A stretch of 64,000 nt of DNA from Oscillospiraceae bacterium (GCA_015064415.1 SVSG01000001.1:202206-266205), one strand, 5' to 3'; counted from the first letter of the stretch, positions 26,463-35,252 are shown. Notes: generated from the sequence alone by a model not told the origin. Numbers and translations: made by a program.

Positions 26463-27638
26463 TTACACGTTCACGGAATTGCTGTTATCCACGACCTTAT
26501 CGTTGCAGCCGGTCTGCAGCTTGGAGGTCGCGCGGCGCTTATTGAGCTCCGCGAGATAGCGCTCTTCGTCGATGGGAAGCGTGACCTCCTCGCCGTTATA
26601 CCAGCCGGAAAGCTCGATGGCGTTCATCAGCTCCACGCCGTTGATACCGTCGGTGCCGGGCACGAACAAGGGCTCCTTGCCAAGCAGGTAATTGGCGAAG
26701 TTGTTGATAATTCCCTTGTGCTGGGGATTCTCGCCGTCGGTCTCTACCTCGATGGTCTCGCGCGGGGGCTTCTGATAGCCAACCTCACAATTGCGCGCCC
26801 ATTCCTGGCTGTCCGCCTCGTTCTTCGTCCAGAACAGCTTATCGCCCTCGCAAAGCAGCTTGCCCTTGGTGCCGGAGATCTCCAGACGGTTGGTGCCGGG
26901 GGCCTCGCCCGTGGTGGTGATCAGCACGCCCGTGGCGCCGTTTTTGTAGGTAAAGAAGGCCGTGACCTCGTCCTCGACCTCGATATCGTGCCACTTGCCG
27001 TACTGGCAAAAGCCGCGCACGGTAACGGGCATCTCGTCCACGATCCACTGGAACAGGTCGATCTGGTGGGGGCACTGATTGATCAGCACGCCGCCGCCCT
27101 CGCCAAGCCAGCTTGCGCGCCAGTCGCCGCTCTTATAGTAGGTGTCGGTGCGGTACCAGTCGGTGATGATCCAGTTGATGCGCTGCAGCGCACCAATGCC
27201 GCCCTCGGCAATGATCTCCTTCATCTTGCGGTACACGCAGTTGGTGCGCTGGTTGAACATCATACCAAAGGTTGCCTTTGCATTCTTCGCGTACTCGTTC
27301 ATCTCGCGTACCTGCTTGGTGTAAACGCCTGCGGGCTTGTCGCACAGCACGTGGATATTACGCGCAAGGCACTCCTTCACGATCACGGGGTGATCGTAGT
27401 GAGGGGTCTCCACCAGAACCGCGTCGCAAAGACCGCTGTCCAGCATTTCGATGTAATCGGTGAACCAAGTAATGCTATCGTCGTTGAGTTTGCCCTTCAG
27501 GATCTCGATCTTCTTAGGGTTTGTGTCACAGATCGCGGTCACCACGCCGTTTTCAACCTTGCCGGTGCCGAAGATCTTTTCCGAATACAGCGTGCCCTGA
27601 TTGCCCGCGCCAACGATACCAAATCTGATCTTTTCCAT
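26463..27638 (-). CDS. Gfo/Idh/MocA-family NAD(P)-dependent sugar or polyol dehydrogenase
   Basis: 391 aa. The ATG at 27638 follows AAAAGGAGAAAAAACA. Rossmann motif GIVGAGNQGTLYSEK (7-21); the family signature CDKPAG (99-104), carrying the conserved lysine; then the C-terminal alpha/beta domain with GDWRASWLGEGGGVLINQCPHQIDLFQW, whose histidine is typical of substrate binding. Relatives oxidise inositol, glucose, or other sugars and sugar acids. It is the last gene of a three-gene operon with two TIM-barrel isomerases (14-bp gap). This combination is typical of inositol or sugar-acid catabolic islands; the substrate is not determined. Confidence 0.9.
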   Translation of the reverse strand: MEKIRFGIVGAGNQGTLYSEKIFGTGKVENGVVTAICDTNPKKIEILKGKLNDDSITWFTDYIEMLDSGLCDAVLVETPHYDHPVIVKECLARNIHVLCDKPAGVYTKQVREMNEYAKNAKATFGMMFNQRTNCVYRKMKEIIAEGGIGALQRINWIITDWYRTDTYYKSGDWRASWLGEGGGVLINQCPHQIDLFQWIVDEMPVTVRGFCQYGKWHDIEVEDEVTAFFTYKNGATGVLITTTGEAPGTNRLEISGTKGKLLCEGDKLFWTKNEADSQEWARNCEVGYQKPPRETIEVETDGENPQHKGIINNFANYLLGKEPLFVPGTDGINGVELMNAIELSGWYNGEEVTLPIDEERYLAELNKRRATSKLQTGCNDKVVDNSNSVNV

Positions 27639-27652
27639 TGTTTTTTCTCCTT

Positions 27653-28426
27653 TTACAGACATTTTTTGATATAACGGATGCTCTGCTCGACCTCACCAAG
27701 TGTGTCGGGGAGCTTTGCGGCATTGTCCTGCTCGACAAAGTAATATTTCGCACCGCACTCGCGCATTTTCTGCACCACGGGGGCAAAATCAATGTTGCCG
27801 TTGCCAACGGGAGCAAAGGTGGGCTTGAACTCCTTCTTGCCGTCCTTTTCCACGAACTCGATGGCGTAATCCTTGAGGTGCGTGCACCCAATTCTGCCCT
27901 TCAGCTTTTCCAGCGTGGCAAGGATGTCCACACCCGCGTACTGCAACCAGTAGGTGTCCACCGTAAAATTGATGTGCGGCGCGTTTTTCAGCATATAGTC
28001 AAACAGCGTTTCGCCATTTCGCTTCATAAATTCAAAGTGATGGTGGTGATAGAAAAATGCAAACCCCTTTTCTGCCATTTTCACAGCGGCGGCATCCAAT
28101 GCTGCCACGGTCTGCTTGAATTTTTCCTCATCCCGCAGCACGTCGCCCGGCATCGCGCCAAGGCCGATGTTGTGGCAGCCGAAGCTCTCGTGCTCCGCCA
28201 TCAGCGCGTCGGTATCGTTCAGGATGCGATCCATCGGCACGTGCGTAAGGTAAACGGGAAGTCCCGACGCTTCGCTGACGCGCTTAATGCGCGCGGGGTC
28301 GTATTCCCCGCCCGAATACTGCATATAGGTGTAGCCCATCTCGCGCAGCTTGTGCGCGGTGTCAAGAAACGCCTCCTCGGTTTCGATCAGATTTCTGATC
28401 GAGTACAGATTCAACCCTGCTTCCAT
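27653..28426 (-). CDS. Sugar phosphate isomerase/epimerase, xylose-isomerase-like TIM barrel (2 of 2)
   Basis: 257 aa. The ATG at 28426 overlaps the upstream stop codon (TAATG); GGAAAGGAG lies within the end of the previous gene. AP_endonuc_2-type barrel: GLNLYSIRNLIET, YMQYSGGEYD, GCHNIGLGAMPGD, YHHHHFEFM, NFTVDTYWLQYAG and HLKDYAIEF, with Glu/Asp/His at metal-binding positions. Members include IolE/IolI-type inosose-processing enzymes and keto-sugar epimerases; the substrate is unknown. It is in the operon with the dehydrogenase and a paralogous barrel upstream. Confidence 0.88.
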   Translation of the reverse strand: MEAGLNLYSIRNLIETEEAFLDTAHKLREMGYTYMQYSGGEYDPARIKRVSEASGLPVYLTHVPMDRILNDTDALMAEHESFGCHNIGLGAMPGDVLRDEEKFKQTVAALDAAAVKMAEKGFAFFYHHHHFEFMKRNGETLFDYMLKNAPHINFTVDTYWLQYAGVDILATLEKLKGRIGCTHLKDYAIEFVEKDGKKEFKPTFAPVGNGNIDFAPVVQKMRECGAKYYFVEQDNAAKLPDTLGEVEQSIRYIKKCL

Positions 28427-29280
28427 TATTTTACAAAGCTCCTTTCCTTTGCGACGTATCCGTTTTCAAGCAGCACCGCTTTGATGGCGCTCACGGCGGC
28501 GTCAAACGCCTCCACGTTGCTTTGAAAATGGAATTTGTGCTTCATCTGCGTCTCATCGATCTGTGCAAAACCGTCAAAGACCTTGAGGTGCGGCTCGATG
28601 GTCAGCACCTTGTCGGACTTGATGTCCGCCACAAGCTTTTGAATGTTGCCGTCGCCGTAGCCCGCGGGCACAAGCTCGCCCGTCTCGGCGATCACATCCT
28701 TGATGTGGAAATAATCGGCGCGGTCGTGGAAAAGGCGCAGCGTGTCTGCGGCGCTCTCCCCCACCTGCAGGAAGTTGGCGGGATCGTAGACGTGATAAAG
28801 CCCGGGCACGTTGTCAATGATATCCTGCACGCGGGCGGCAATGTCGCCGTAAATGCCCTTCTCGTTCTCGTGGTAAAGCCCCACGCCGTACTCGCCCGCG
28901 ATCTCCACCATACGGCGCAGGCGGGAAAGCACCTCCTCGCGCTCCTCTGTCGCGTGGTGGAAGCTGAACATACGGATCTTGTTTGTCTCAAAAATCTGCG
29001 CCAGCTCACACAGGTGACGCAGGGTATCCTCCACGATCTGAAAATCGTCCGCGATCTCAGACTTGCCAAGGGGGGAGCCGAGTGACCACACGGCAAGGCC
29101 CTTATCGTCAAGGCGCTTTTTGTATGCCTTTGCCTCGTCGAGAGTCAGCTTTTTCACGTTTTTTCCGTCCACGTTACGCATTTCCATATAGGGAATGTTG
29201 TTGCGCAAAAGGGCCTCGATCTGCTCCTCAAAAACGGAGGAGGACTCGTCGGAAAAGGCACAAAGTGTAATTTTCGGCAT
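28426..29280 (-). CDS. Sugar phosphate isomerase/epimerase, xylose-isomerase-like TIM barrel (1 of 2)
   Basis: 284 aa, first gene of the operon. The ATG at 29280 follows AAAGGAGAAAAAAC. Barrel strands: ITLCAFSDESSSVFEEQIEAL, YMEMRNVDGKNV, IRMFSFHHA, VGLYHENEKGIYGD, YHVYDPANFLQVGE, YFHIKDVIAETGELVPAGYGDG and LTIEPHL. The metal-binding set E...D...H...E is in place (HENEKG, YDPANF, FHIKD, TIEPH). It is only distantly similar to the second barrel, so the two probably act on successive intermediates. A divergent AraC gene starts 73 bp away. Confidence 0.88.
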   Translation of the reverse strand: MPKITLCAFSDESSSVFEEQIEALLRNNIPYMEMRNVDGKNVKKLTLDEAKAYKKRLDDKGLAVWSLGSPLGKSEIADDFQIVEDTLRHLCELAQIFETNKIRMFSFHHATEEREEVLSRLRRMVEIAGEYGVGLYHENEKGIYGDIAARVQDIIDNVPGLYHVYDPANFLQVGESAADTLRLFHDRADYFHIKDVIAETGELVPAGYGDGNIQKLVADIKSDKVLTIEPHLKVFDGFAQIDETQMKHKFHFQSNVEAFDAAVSAIKAVLLENGYVAKERSFVK

Positions 29281-29319
29281 GTTTTTTCTCCTTTATGATT
29301 ACAAATTTGATACAAAAGA

Positions 29320-29347
29320 TTGACTTTTTTGAAAAATGGTTTATAAT
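29320..29347 (+). promoter_or_regulatory. Promoter of the third AraC gene, predicted leaderless
   Basis: TTGACT, 16 bp, TATAAT; the -10 box ends only 6 nt before the ATG at 29354. Confidence 0.55.
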
Positions 29348-29353
29348 GAAGCT

Positions 29354-30178
29354 ATGAGCAACGAAACCTTAAATACCTTCCGGATCAGCGGCACGCAAAA
29401 GAGCCATTTTTCCGTCTCCTTTGACAAGGCCCCCGTGCAAAGCGCGTTTCCGGGACACGATCACCCTTATTACGAATTTTTCCTTTTGCTTGAGGGAGAC
29501 GTGGAAATGAACATTGACGGCACAATCTACCCCCTTGCCCCTTATGATCTTATTGTGATCCCGCAAGGTGCGCCGCATCGGATCCTGTTCAAGAGCCAAG
29601 CGCCCTACCGCAGGTCCGTGATGTACGTTTCCGACAGTCGCCTTCGTTCAAAGGGCTTTTCGCATTTCGCGGATCTGCTGGAAAAAAGCGGCGTGATCAC
29701 CGACAATATCGCGGGCACGACCTTTTTGCAGACCCTGCCCGCCTGCGCCAAGCTTTCCAAGCTGGCGGTGACGGATGCCGCGCAAAACATCATTTTTAAC
29801 GAGCGTATGCTGGCCTATTACTACATCCTGCAGATGCGCTCCGAGCAAAAGACGCCTTCGGGCGCCGATCAACTGATCGAGCGCGCGGTGGAGTACATCA
29901 ACGCCAATCTGGACAGCAAGCTGACCATCGACGGCATTGCGGAGCAGCTGTATACCTCCGGCTCTTATCTTTGCAAAAGCTTTCGGCGCAAAATGGATAT
30001 GCCGATGATGCATTACGTCAACAAGCAGCGCGTGCGCCGCGCCAAGGAGCTGATCTTCGAGGGAATCCCCTTAAAAGAGGTCTATCTGCGCTGCGGTTAC
30101 GAAAATTACATCACCTTTTTTCGGGTGTTCCGTGCGGAAACGGGTGTTTCCCCCTCGGAATTTGCCAAACCGCGTTGA
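29354..30178 (+). CDS. AraC-family regulator of the dehydrogenase/isomerase operon (inferred)
   Basis: 274 aa from the ATG at 29354. An upstream ATG at 29336 lies between the -35 and -10 boxes and cannot be transcribed from this promoter. No ribosome site precedes 29354, and the predicted transcript starts about there, so the mRNA may be leaderless. N-terminal cupin domain (FPGHDHPYYEFFLLLEGDVEM, VIPQGAPHRILF). C-terminal helix-turn-helix pair (TIDGIAEQLYTSGSYLCKSF; PLKEVYLRCGYENYITFFRVF) ending TGVSPSEFAK. It is divergent from the isomerase operon. Confidence 0.9.
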   Translation: MSNETLNTFRISGTQKSHFSVSFDKAPVQSAFPGHDHPYYEFFLLLEGDVEMNIDGTIYPLAPYDLIVIPQGAPHRILFKSQAPYRRSVMYVSDSRLRSKGFSHFADLLEKSGVITDNIAGTTFLQTLPACAKLSKLAVTDAAQNIIFNERMLAYYYILQMRSEQKTPSGADQLIERAVEYINANLDSKLTIDGIAEQLYTSGSYLCKSFRRKMDMPMMHYVNKQRVRRAKELIFEGIPLKEVYLRCGYENYITFFRVFRAETGVSPSEFAKPR

Positions 30179-30276
30179 TTGCGCCATGACACCTTCATTG
30201 TAACGATTTTTGCCCGATAAGTCTATAACAATTTCCTTTTTATTGATTACAATTCTGTCACAAAGGAGCAAACCGC

Positions 30277-30510
30277 ATGCTGAACGATACTACCGCGAAG
30301 CTGATCCTTTTTGAAAACCGCTACCCGAGCGGGGCAAACTCCCCCACAGCACATTACGAGTACGAATGCCCCTGTAAAAAAGGAAAAATCATCTACGAAG
30401 CCGTACTCGGCTTTGACGATCGCTACGCCTTTTTTGAGTGCGAGAAGTGCGAAAAGATCTACGATTTCCGCTATGGTTGCGGCCATTTCTGGGAGCTGGA
30501 ACGAAAATAA
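30277..30510 (+). CDS. Small zinc-ribbon-like protein
   Basis: 77 aa. The ATG follows CACAAAGGAGCAAACCGC. It has two cysteine pairs, ECPCKKGK (about 29-36) and ECEKCEKIYDFRYGC (about 54-68), spaced as in a compact zinc ribbon or knuckle. No other domain fits in this length. It could be a nucleic-acid-binding or regulatory protein; the function is unknown. It sits between the AraC gene and tRNA-Ala. Confidence 0.7.
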   Translation: MLNDTTAKLILFENRYPSGANSPTAHYEYECPCKKGKIIYEAVLGFDDRYAFFECEKCEKIYDFRYGCGHFWELERK

Positions 30511-30551
30511 CGGCTTTTTCGCCATAAAAAAAGATTTTTTCAAAAAAGCTA

Positions 30552-30580
30552 TTGACAAGCGCCCCGCTTTCTGTTATAAT
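30552..30580 (+). promoter_or_regulatory. Strong promoter of tRNA-Ala
   Basis: Consensus TTGACA, 17 bp, TATAAT, 16 bp before the mature 5-prime end. Confidence 0.8.
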
Positions 30581-30596
30581 ATTGCCTGTTAAATGC

Positions 30597-30672
30597 GGGG
30601 CATTAGCGCAGTTGGGAGCGCACAACACTGGCAGTGTTGGGGTCAGGGGTTCGAATCCCCTATGCTCCACCA
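30597..30672 (+). tRNA. tRNA-Ala (anticodon GGC)
   Basis: 76 nt with encoded CCA. Acceptor stem GGGGCAT pairs with ATGCTCC; D-arm GCGC...GCGC; anticodon loop CTGGCAG (anticodon GGC, reads GCC/GCU); T-arm AGGGG-TTCGAAT-CCCCT. It has its own promoter and terminator. A mobile-element relic begins 120 bp downstream. Confidence 0.95.
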
Positions 30673-30711
30673 AACACAAAAAGGACGGCAATTGCCGTCC
30701 TTTTTGTGTTT
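30673..30711 (+). terminator. Terminator of tRNA-Ala
   Basis: Palindrome around AAAGGACGGCAA/TTGCCGTCCTTT followed by TTGTGTTT. Confidence 0.8.
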
Positions 30712-30714
30712 TAT

Positions 30715-30812
30715 CCAAGCCACAGGCTTGGTATATCATCTCGCCAAAGGCGAGGATATCATCAAGGGCGGCATTTTGCCGCCCTTGTATCTCATCACGC
30801 GTCAGCGTGATC
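30715..30812. repeat. Array of four short hairpins separated by TAT(A/C)TCATC
   Basis: Four stem-loops in about 95 bp: CCAAGCC-aca-GGCTTGG, CTCGCC-aaa-GGCGAG, AAGGGCGGC-att-TTGCCGCCCTT and ATCACGC-gt-CAGCGTGAT. The linkers are variants of TATATCATC, TATCATC and TATCTCATC. The last hairpin forms the 3-prime end of the relic gene. Confidence 0.75.
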
Positions 30813-32081
30813 CTTCGCCACCTGGCCGTCGGTCGGGGCTTTGCGGGAAAAGAGGATGCCGTTGTCCTGTGCTCGGGAAAGCAGATCGGGGTCTGCCTCC
30901 AGTTTTCTTTTTACCTCGGCAGGGGACAGGAAAAATTCCTTTGCATAGCCCTTAATCAAACTCTCGTTTTCTGCTTCGATGGCCGCCTCTGGGGAAGAAT
31001 AATACTCAACCGTATCCGCTCTTGCGTTTTCAACTTGGAAACGACCTTCTCCAAAGTCATACACCTTGCGGCGCCCGCCCGCTACGTCGTCATAATAGCC
31101 GACAAAAGTACCGCTTATTTGACCGTTTTGACGATCTGCACTACTGCGTCCGAGATCTCCGCCGTTGTGGCTCCCTCGTGTGCTGCCATCCATTGGATCA
31201 GAGCTTCTACGCGCTCCGGGTGATTGCAAACCATCGCGAGTGTTAGATGTATCTCCTGTTCCTCCACCCCGAACAAATGCAATCCAAGCGCCAGCAGTTC
31301 TAATCTTTCTTCTTCTGCCTGCGTCACCTTCAATAGCTCTCCTCTCAATTTCTATTAACTTCTTTTCCGTATCTATATCGTACTGATTGGCAATAGTTAC
31401 AGAATTATCGTTATTATACACAAAAGAATAAAAGTTGTTTGACGAAAAGACATACCCATGCTTTCTTGCCTTGTCTAATTTTCCATTTCCCGACTTGATC
31501 GAGTGAGAAATTACGGCCAATTCCTGATCCGATAAATACAGTTTGGTATAGTCTACATTGACCGCACCACTGAAATTACGGATCAAAAAATCCGTGCCCG
31601 CTTTTTCGTCAATCGTTGTTCTTTTATTATACCGCAATTCGCCGCTTTCGTCAACGCTTTCAGCACTGTTTTCGGCACTAAATCGTGCACCTTCTGCGGC
31701 CGTGCGCGCCTTCTCATCGTCCTCGCGGTTAGCAAGGTGGATCTTGCCGCCTTGGTAGGTACCGCCAAGCTCGGCGATGGCGTTGAGATACAAACGCTCC
31801 GCCTTTTGCACAAAGGCAATCTCCCGATTGGCGGCGGCACCCTTCTCGCCCGTCAGCGCGTTCTTGATCTGCACGATCTTGCCAAGGATCTTTTCCGCAC
31901 GGCTCGGCTCGCCTTTTACCAGACGTTTGATAAAATCGGCGGTGCCCAGCACGTTCTCCGCCGCGATCGCCGCGATCTCGCTTTGCGCCTTGCCAAGATC
32001 CGCGTCCTCCGTCTCTGTCAGCGTTTCGCCGCTGTTCAGCTTTTCTATCAGCGCATCTCGCGGAGTTTGGCGATCAGCTTT
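30795..32081 (-). pseudogene. 5-prime-truncated phage/ICE-type polyvalent protein relic
   Basis: An open frame of about 428 codons with no start codon or ribosome site at its upstream end; it begins after an in-frame stop at 32084, so the true N-terminus is lost. A GTG at 31952 is possible but cuts into a continuous helical domain (LNSGETLTETEDADLGKAQS upstream of it). Regions: helical N-part; a middle domain with LYLSDQELAVISHSI and NNFYSFVYNNDNSVTIANQY that resembles modules of large phage or conjugative-element proteins; a Gly/Ser/Asp-rich linker; and a C-terminal segment ending FSRKAPTDGQVAKDH. Style and linker composition match the relic at 18.6-21.7 kb. It is adjacent to tRNA-Ala, a common integration site. 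Confidence 0.6.
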
Positions 32082-32105
32082 TCACTCCATTTTTCCTTTT
32101 CCTCA

Positions 32106-32133
32106 TTGACTTTCCCGCATTATCTGCTATAAT
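32106..32133 (+). promoter_or_regulatory. Promoter of the glycerol-1-phosphate dehydrogenase gene
   Basis: TTGACT, 16 bp, TATAAT. Confidence 0.65.
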
Positions 32134-32164
32134 AGTGGATGGAAACATCACCAAGGAGGTCATT

Positions 32165-33481
32165 ATGTACCCGAAGGAATTACAAAGTGTCAAAGCATCC
32201 GGCTGCGCGTGCGGCAAATGCCACGTGGCGGATATTAAAAGCATCCTGTGCGGTGCGGGCGTTTTGCGCGAGCTCCCCGCCATCCTGCGCGACTTTCAGG
32301 CCAAAAAGCCCTATATTTTGTGCGACAGAAACACCTTTGCCGCCGCAGGCGAGCGCGTATGCGCCCTCCTTGAGGGGGCGGGCATTCCCTACGCCATATA
32401 CACCTACAAGGACGAGCGCCCCGCCCCCAACGAGGAAAACGTGGGCAAGGCATTCATGTTCCTACCCGCCGACTGCGATCTGATCATCGGCGTGGGCTCG
32501 GGTGTCATCAACGACATCGGCAAGATCGTCAGCAACATCACGGGCAAGCCCTACGTGATCGTGGGCACCGCCCCCTCGATGGACGGTTACGCCTCGGCCT
32601 CCTCCTCGATGACGCGAGAGGGGCTGAAGATTTCGCTTGCAAGCCGCGCCCCCGACGTGATCATCGGTGACACCGACATTCTGTGTAATGCACCCTTGAA
32701 GATGATGAAATCCGGTCTTGGCGATATGCTGGCCAAATACGTAAGCATTTGCGAATGGCGCATTGCGCACCTTATCACGGGTGAGTATTACTGCGAGGAG
32801 ATCGCCGCCCTTGTGCGCGGCGCGCTCCGCCGTTGCGTGGAGCTTTCCGACAAGCTGCTCGCGCGCGATCCCGAGGCAGTTGCCGCCGTGTTTGAGGGTC
32901 TTGTCGTCACGGGCATTGCCATGACCTATGCGGGCGTTTCCCGCCCCGCCTCCGGCGTGGAGCATTATCTGTCGCACGTGTGGGATATGCGCGCGCTGGA
33001 ATTCGGCACGCCCGAGGACCTGCACGGCATCCAGTGCGCCGTGGGCACGCTGATCTCCGCCAAGATCTATGAAAAGCTGAAAGCGATCACCCCCGACCGC
33101 GAAAAGGCGCTCTCTTACGTGCAAAGCTTTGATTTTGCCGCGTGGAGCGCGCAGCTGCGCGCCTTCCTTGGCAAGAGCGCCGAGGCAATGATCGCGCTGG
33201 AGGAAAAGGAGCAAAAATACAACAAGGAGGCGCACCGCGCCCGCCTTGAGGTGATCTTACAAAACTGGGATGCCATTTTGCAGATCATCGACGAGGAGCT
33301 TCCCTCCTCTGCGGCAATTTCCGCGCTTCTGGACGCCATTGACGCTCCCAAGAGCATGGCCGACATTGGCCTTGACGAAAACACGCTCCCCATGACGTTT
33401 TTTGCCGCCAAGGACATCCGCGACAAATACGTTCTCCCCCGCCTTGCGTGGGATCTTGGAGTGCTGGAAGAATTGATCTGA
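32165..33481 (+). CDS. sn-glycerol-1-phosphate dehydrogenase (AraM/EgsA-like)
   Basis: 438 aa. The ATG at 32165 follows ACCAAGGAGGTCATT. It belongs to the iron-containing/polyol dehydrogenase superfamily with the G1PDH signatures GVGSGVINDIGK (about 107-118) and GTAPSMDGYASASSSM (about 132-147). Metal ligands are an Asp in GLGDMLAKY and histidines in VEHYLSHVW and LHGIQCA. It reduces dihydroxyacetone phosphate to sn-glycerol-1-phosphate; in Bacillus the homologue AraM serves archaeal-type heptaprenylglyceryl phosphate. The length exceeds archaeal EgsA (about 350) because of a C-terminal helical extension. There is no partner prenyltransferase nearby, so the role here is open. Confidence 0.88.
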   Translation: MYPKELQSVKASGCACGKCHVADIKSILCGAGVLRELPAILRDFQAKKPYILCDRNTFAAAGERVCALLEGAGIPYAIYTYKDERPAPNEENVGKAFMFLPADCDLIIGVGSGVINDIGKIVSNITGKPYVIVGTAPSMDGYASASSSMTREGLKISLASRAPDVIIGDTDILCNAPLKMMKSGLGDMLAKYVSICEWRIAHLITGEYYCEEIAALVRGALRRCVELSDKLLARDPEAVAAVFEGLVVTGIAMTYAGVSRPASGVEHYLSHVWDMRALEFGTPEDLHGIQCAVGTLISAKIYEKLKAITPDREKALSYVQSFDFAAWSAQLRAFLGKSAEAMIALEEKEQKYNKEAHRARLEVILQNWDAILQIIDEELPSSAAISALLDAIDAPKSMADIGLDENTLPMTFFAAKDIRDKYVLPRLAWDLGVLEELI

Positions 33482-33485
33482 ACAT

Positions 33486-33517
33486 AAAAAAGGACGCGCG
33501 GCGCGCGTCCTTTTTTG
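33486..33517. terminator. Bidirectional terminator between convergent genes
   Basis: GGACGCGC/GCGCGTCC stem flanked by AAAAAA and TTTTTT. Confidence 0.85.
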
Positions 33518-33527
33518 TTTGATTGAA

Positions 33528-35030
33528 TTAAACCTGCTTATTGGTGCTCTTGAGCAGCACGTCATGGGCGCCGCCCTCGACGATACTGACGGAAGAAACC
33601 AGCGTCAGCTTGGCCTTTTGCTGCAGCTCGGGGATGGTGAGCGCGCCGCAGTTGCACATGGTGGAGCGCACCTTGGCAAGACTGATCTGCACGTTATCGG
33701 AAAGCTTGCCGGCGTAGGGCACGTAGGAATCAACGCCCTCCTCAAAGGACAGCTTCTTGCTGCCGCCAAGGTCATAGCGCTGCCAGTTGCGTGCGCGGTT
33801 GCTTCCCTCGCCCCAGTACTCCTTCATCAGAGTGCCGTTGACGTTGACCTTAGCTGTGGGGCTTTCGTCAAAGCGTGCGAAGTAACGACCCAGCATCATA
33901 AAGTCAGCACCCATCGCAAGCGCCAGGGTCATATGATGGTCATGTACGATACCGCCGTCCGAGCACACGGGCACGTAAACGCCGGTCTCCTTGAAGTACT
34001 CGTCACGGGCCTTGCACACGTCAATAAGAGCGGTAGCTTGTCCGCGACCGATACCCTTGGTCTCGCGGGTGATACAAATGGAACCGCCGCCGATACCGAC
34101 CTTTACGAAGTCAGCGCCGCACTCGGCAAGGAAACGGAAGCCCTCGCCATCCACCACGTTACCGGCACCCACCTTCACGGTGTCGCCGTAGTGCTCACGG
34201 ATCCAGGCGATGGTGATCTTCTGCCACTCGGAATAGCCCTCCGAGGAGTCGATGCAAAGCACGTCGGCGCCTGCATTGACAAGAGCGGGTACGCGCTCGG
34301 CAAAGTCACGGGTGTTGATGCCCGCGCCGACCACGTAACGCTTCTCAGCGTCAAGCAGCTCCATGGGGTTGTTCTTGTGCTGGTCATAGTCCTTGCGGAA
34401 TACGAAATAGCACAGCGTGCCGTCCTTGCGTACGATGGGCAAGGAGTTGAGCTTGTGATCCCAGATGATATCGTTCGCTTCCTTGAGCGTAGTGCCCTCG
34501 GGAGCGGTGATCAGCTTGGAGAGGGGGGTCATGAAGGTCTCGATCTTCTCGGCGGGATCCATGCGGCTGACGCGATAATCGCGGCCGGTCACGATGCCGA
34601 GCAGCTTGCCCTCAGGGCTGCCGTCCTCGGTGATGGCAACGGTGGAAAATCCGTTCTCCTCCTTCAGTGCCAGCACATCGGCAAGCGTCTGATCGGGACG
34701 CAGGTTGGAGGCGGAGCGCACGAAGCCGGCCTTGAAATTCTTGACCTTGGCGACCATGGCTGCCTCGTCCTCAATGGTCTGAGCGCCGTAGATGAAGGAC
34801 ACGCCGCCCTCCTGCGCCAGAGCCACGGCCAGGCGGTCACCCGACACGGACTGCATGATGGCGGAAACCATCGGGATGTTCAAAGAAATAGCGGGCTCCT
34901 CACCCTTCTTGAACTTGACAAGAGGGGTCTTGAGCGATACGTTTGTGGGGATGCACTCGCTGGAGGAATAACCGGGAACCAGCAGGTACTCATTAAAGGT
35001 ATGAGAAGGTTCGCTGTAATAGTAAGCCAT
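33528..35030 (-). CDS. guaB: Inosine-5-prime-monophosphate dehydrogenase
   Basis: 500 aa. The ATG at 35030 follows GCAAGGAGATTTTTCGTT. TIM barrel interrupted by two CBS domains (about 105-225). Catalytic loop [13 protein letters not shown] with the nucleophile at C319; NAD/IMP motifs [31 protein letters not shown] and MLGRYF. It oxidises IMP to XMP, the first committed step to GMP. The barrel begins [20 protein letters not shown], matching the longer IMPDH form found in Clostridia. Single gene with a strong promoter at 35067-35095; no purine riboswitch is evident in the short leader. Confidence 0.95.
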   Translation of the reverse strand: MAYYYSEPSHTFNEYLLVPGYSSSECIPTNVSLKTPLVKFKKGEEPAISLNIPMVSAIMQSVSGDRLAVALAQEGGVSFIYGAQTIEDEAAMVAKVKNFKAGFVRSASNLRPDQTLADVLALKEENGFSTVAITEDGSPEGKLLGIVTGRDYRVSRMDPAEKIETFMTPLSKLITAPEGTTLKEANDIIWDHKLNSLPIVRKDGTLCYFVFRKDYDQHKNNPMELLDAEKRYVVGAGINTRDFAERVPALVNAGADVLCIDSSEGYSEWQKITIAWIREHYGDTVKVGAGNVVDGEGFRFLAECGADFVKVGIGGGSICITRETKGIGRGQATALIDVCKARDEYFKETGVYVPVCSDGGIVHDHHMTLALAMGADFMMLGRYFARFDESPTAKVNVNGTLMKEYWGEGSNRARNWQRYDLGGSKKLSFEEGVDSYVPYAGKLSDNVQISLAKVRSTMCNCGALTIPELQQKAKLTLVSSVSIVEGGAHDVLLKSTNKQV

Positions 35031-35066
35031 AACGAAAAATCTCCTTGCTCTAAATTTATTTAACCT

Positions 35067-35095
35067 ATTATACAACAATTCTGCAGATTTTGCAA
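35067..35095 (-). promoter_or_regulatory. Promoter of guaB
   Basis: TTGCAA, 17 bp, TATAAT on the minus strand. Confidence 0.7.
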
Positions 35096-35198
35096 GGGGG
35101 TAAACGCGGATTTTTGATTTTGTCAAAAAATAGATAGCGAAAGTCGGCATATTCTACTCACAATATGGCAATTTTGGCGAAAAAAGCGGAGCTTTTAC

Positions 35199-35226
35199 TT
35201 GACATTTTCCCATTTTGTGCTACAAT
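35199..35226 (+). promoter_or_regulatory. Promoter of the PHP gene pair
   Basis: TTGACA, 16 bp, TACAAT, 26 bp before the first start codon. Confidence 0.7.
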
Positions 35227-35252
35227 AGGGGTAATGAAAGGAAGGTGGCTTT

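Noticed and set aside
33519..35063. 514-codon open frame on the plus strand
   Set aside because: Antisense to guaB.
35031..35066. Purine riboswitch upstream of guaB
   Set aside because: The leader between promoter and start is under 40 nt, too short for the aptamer.
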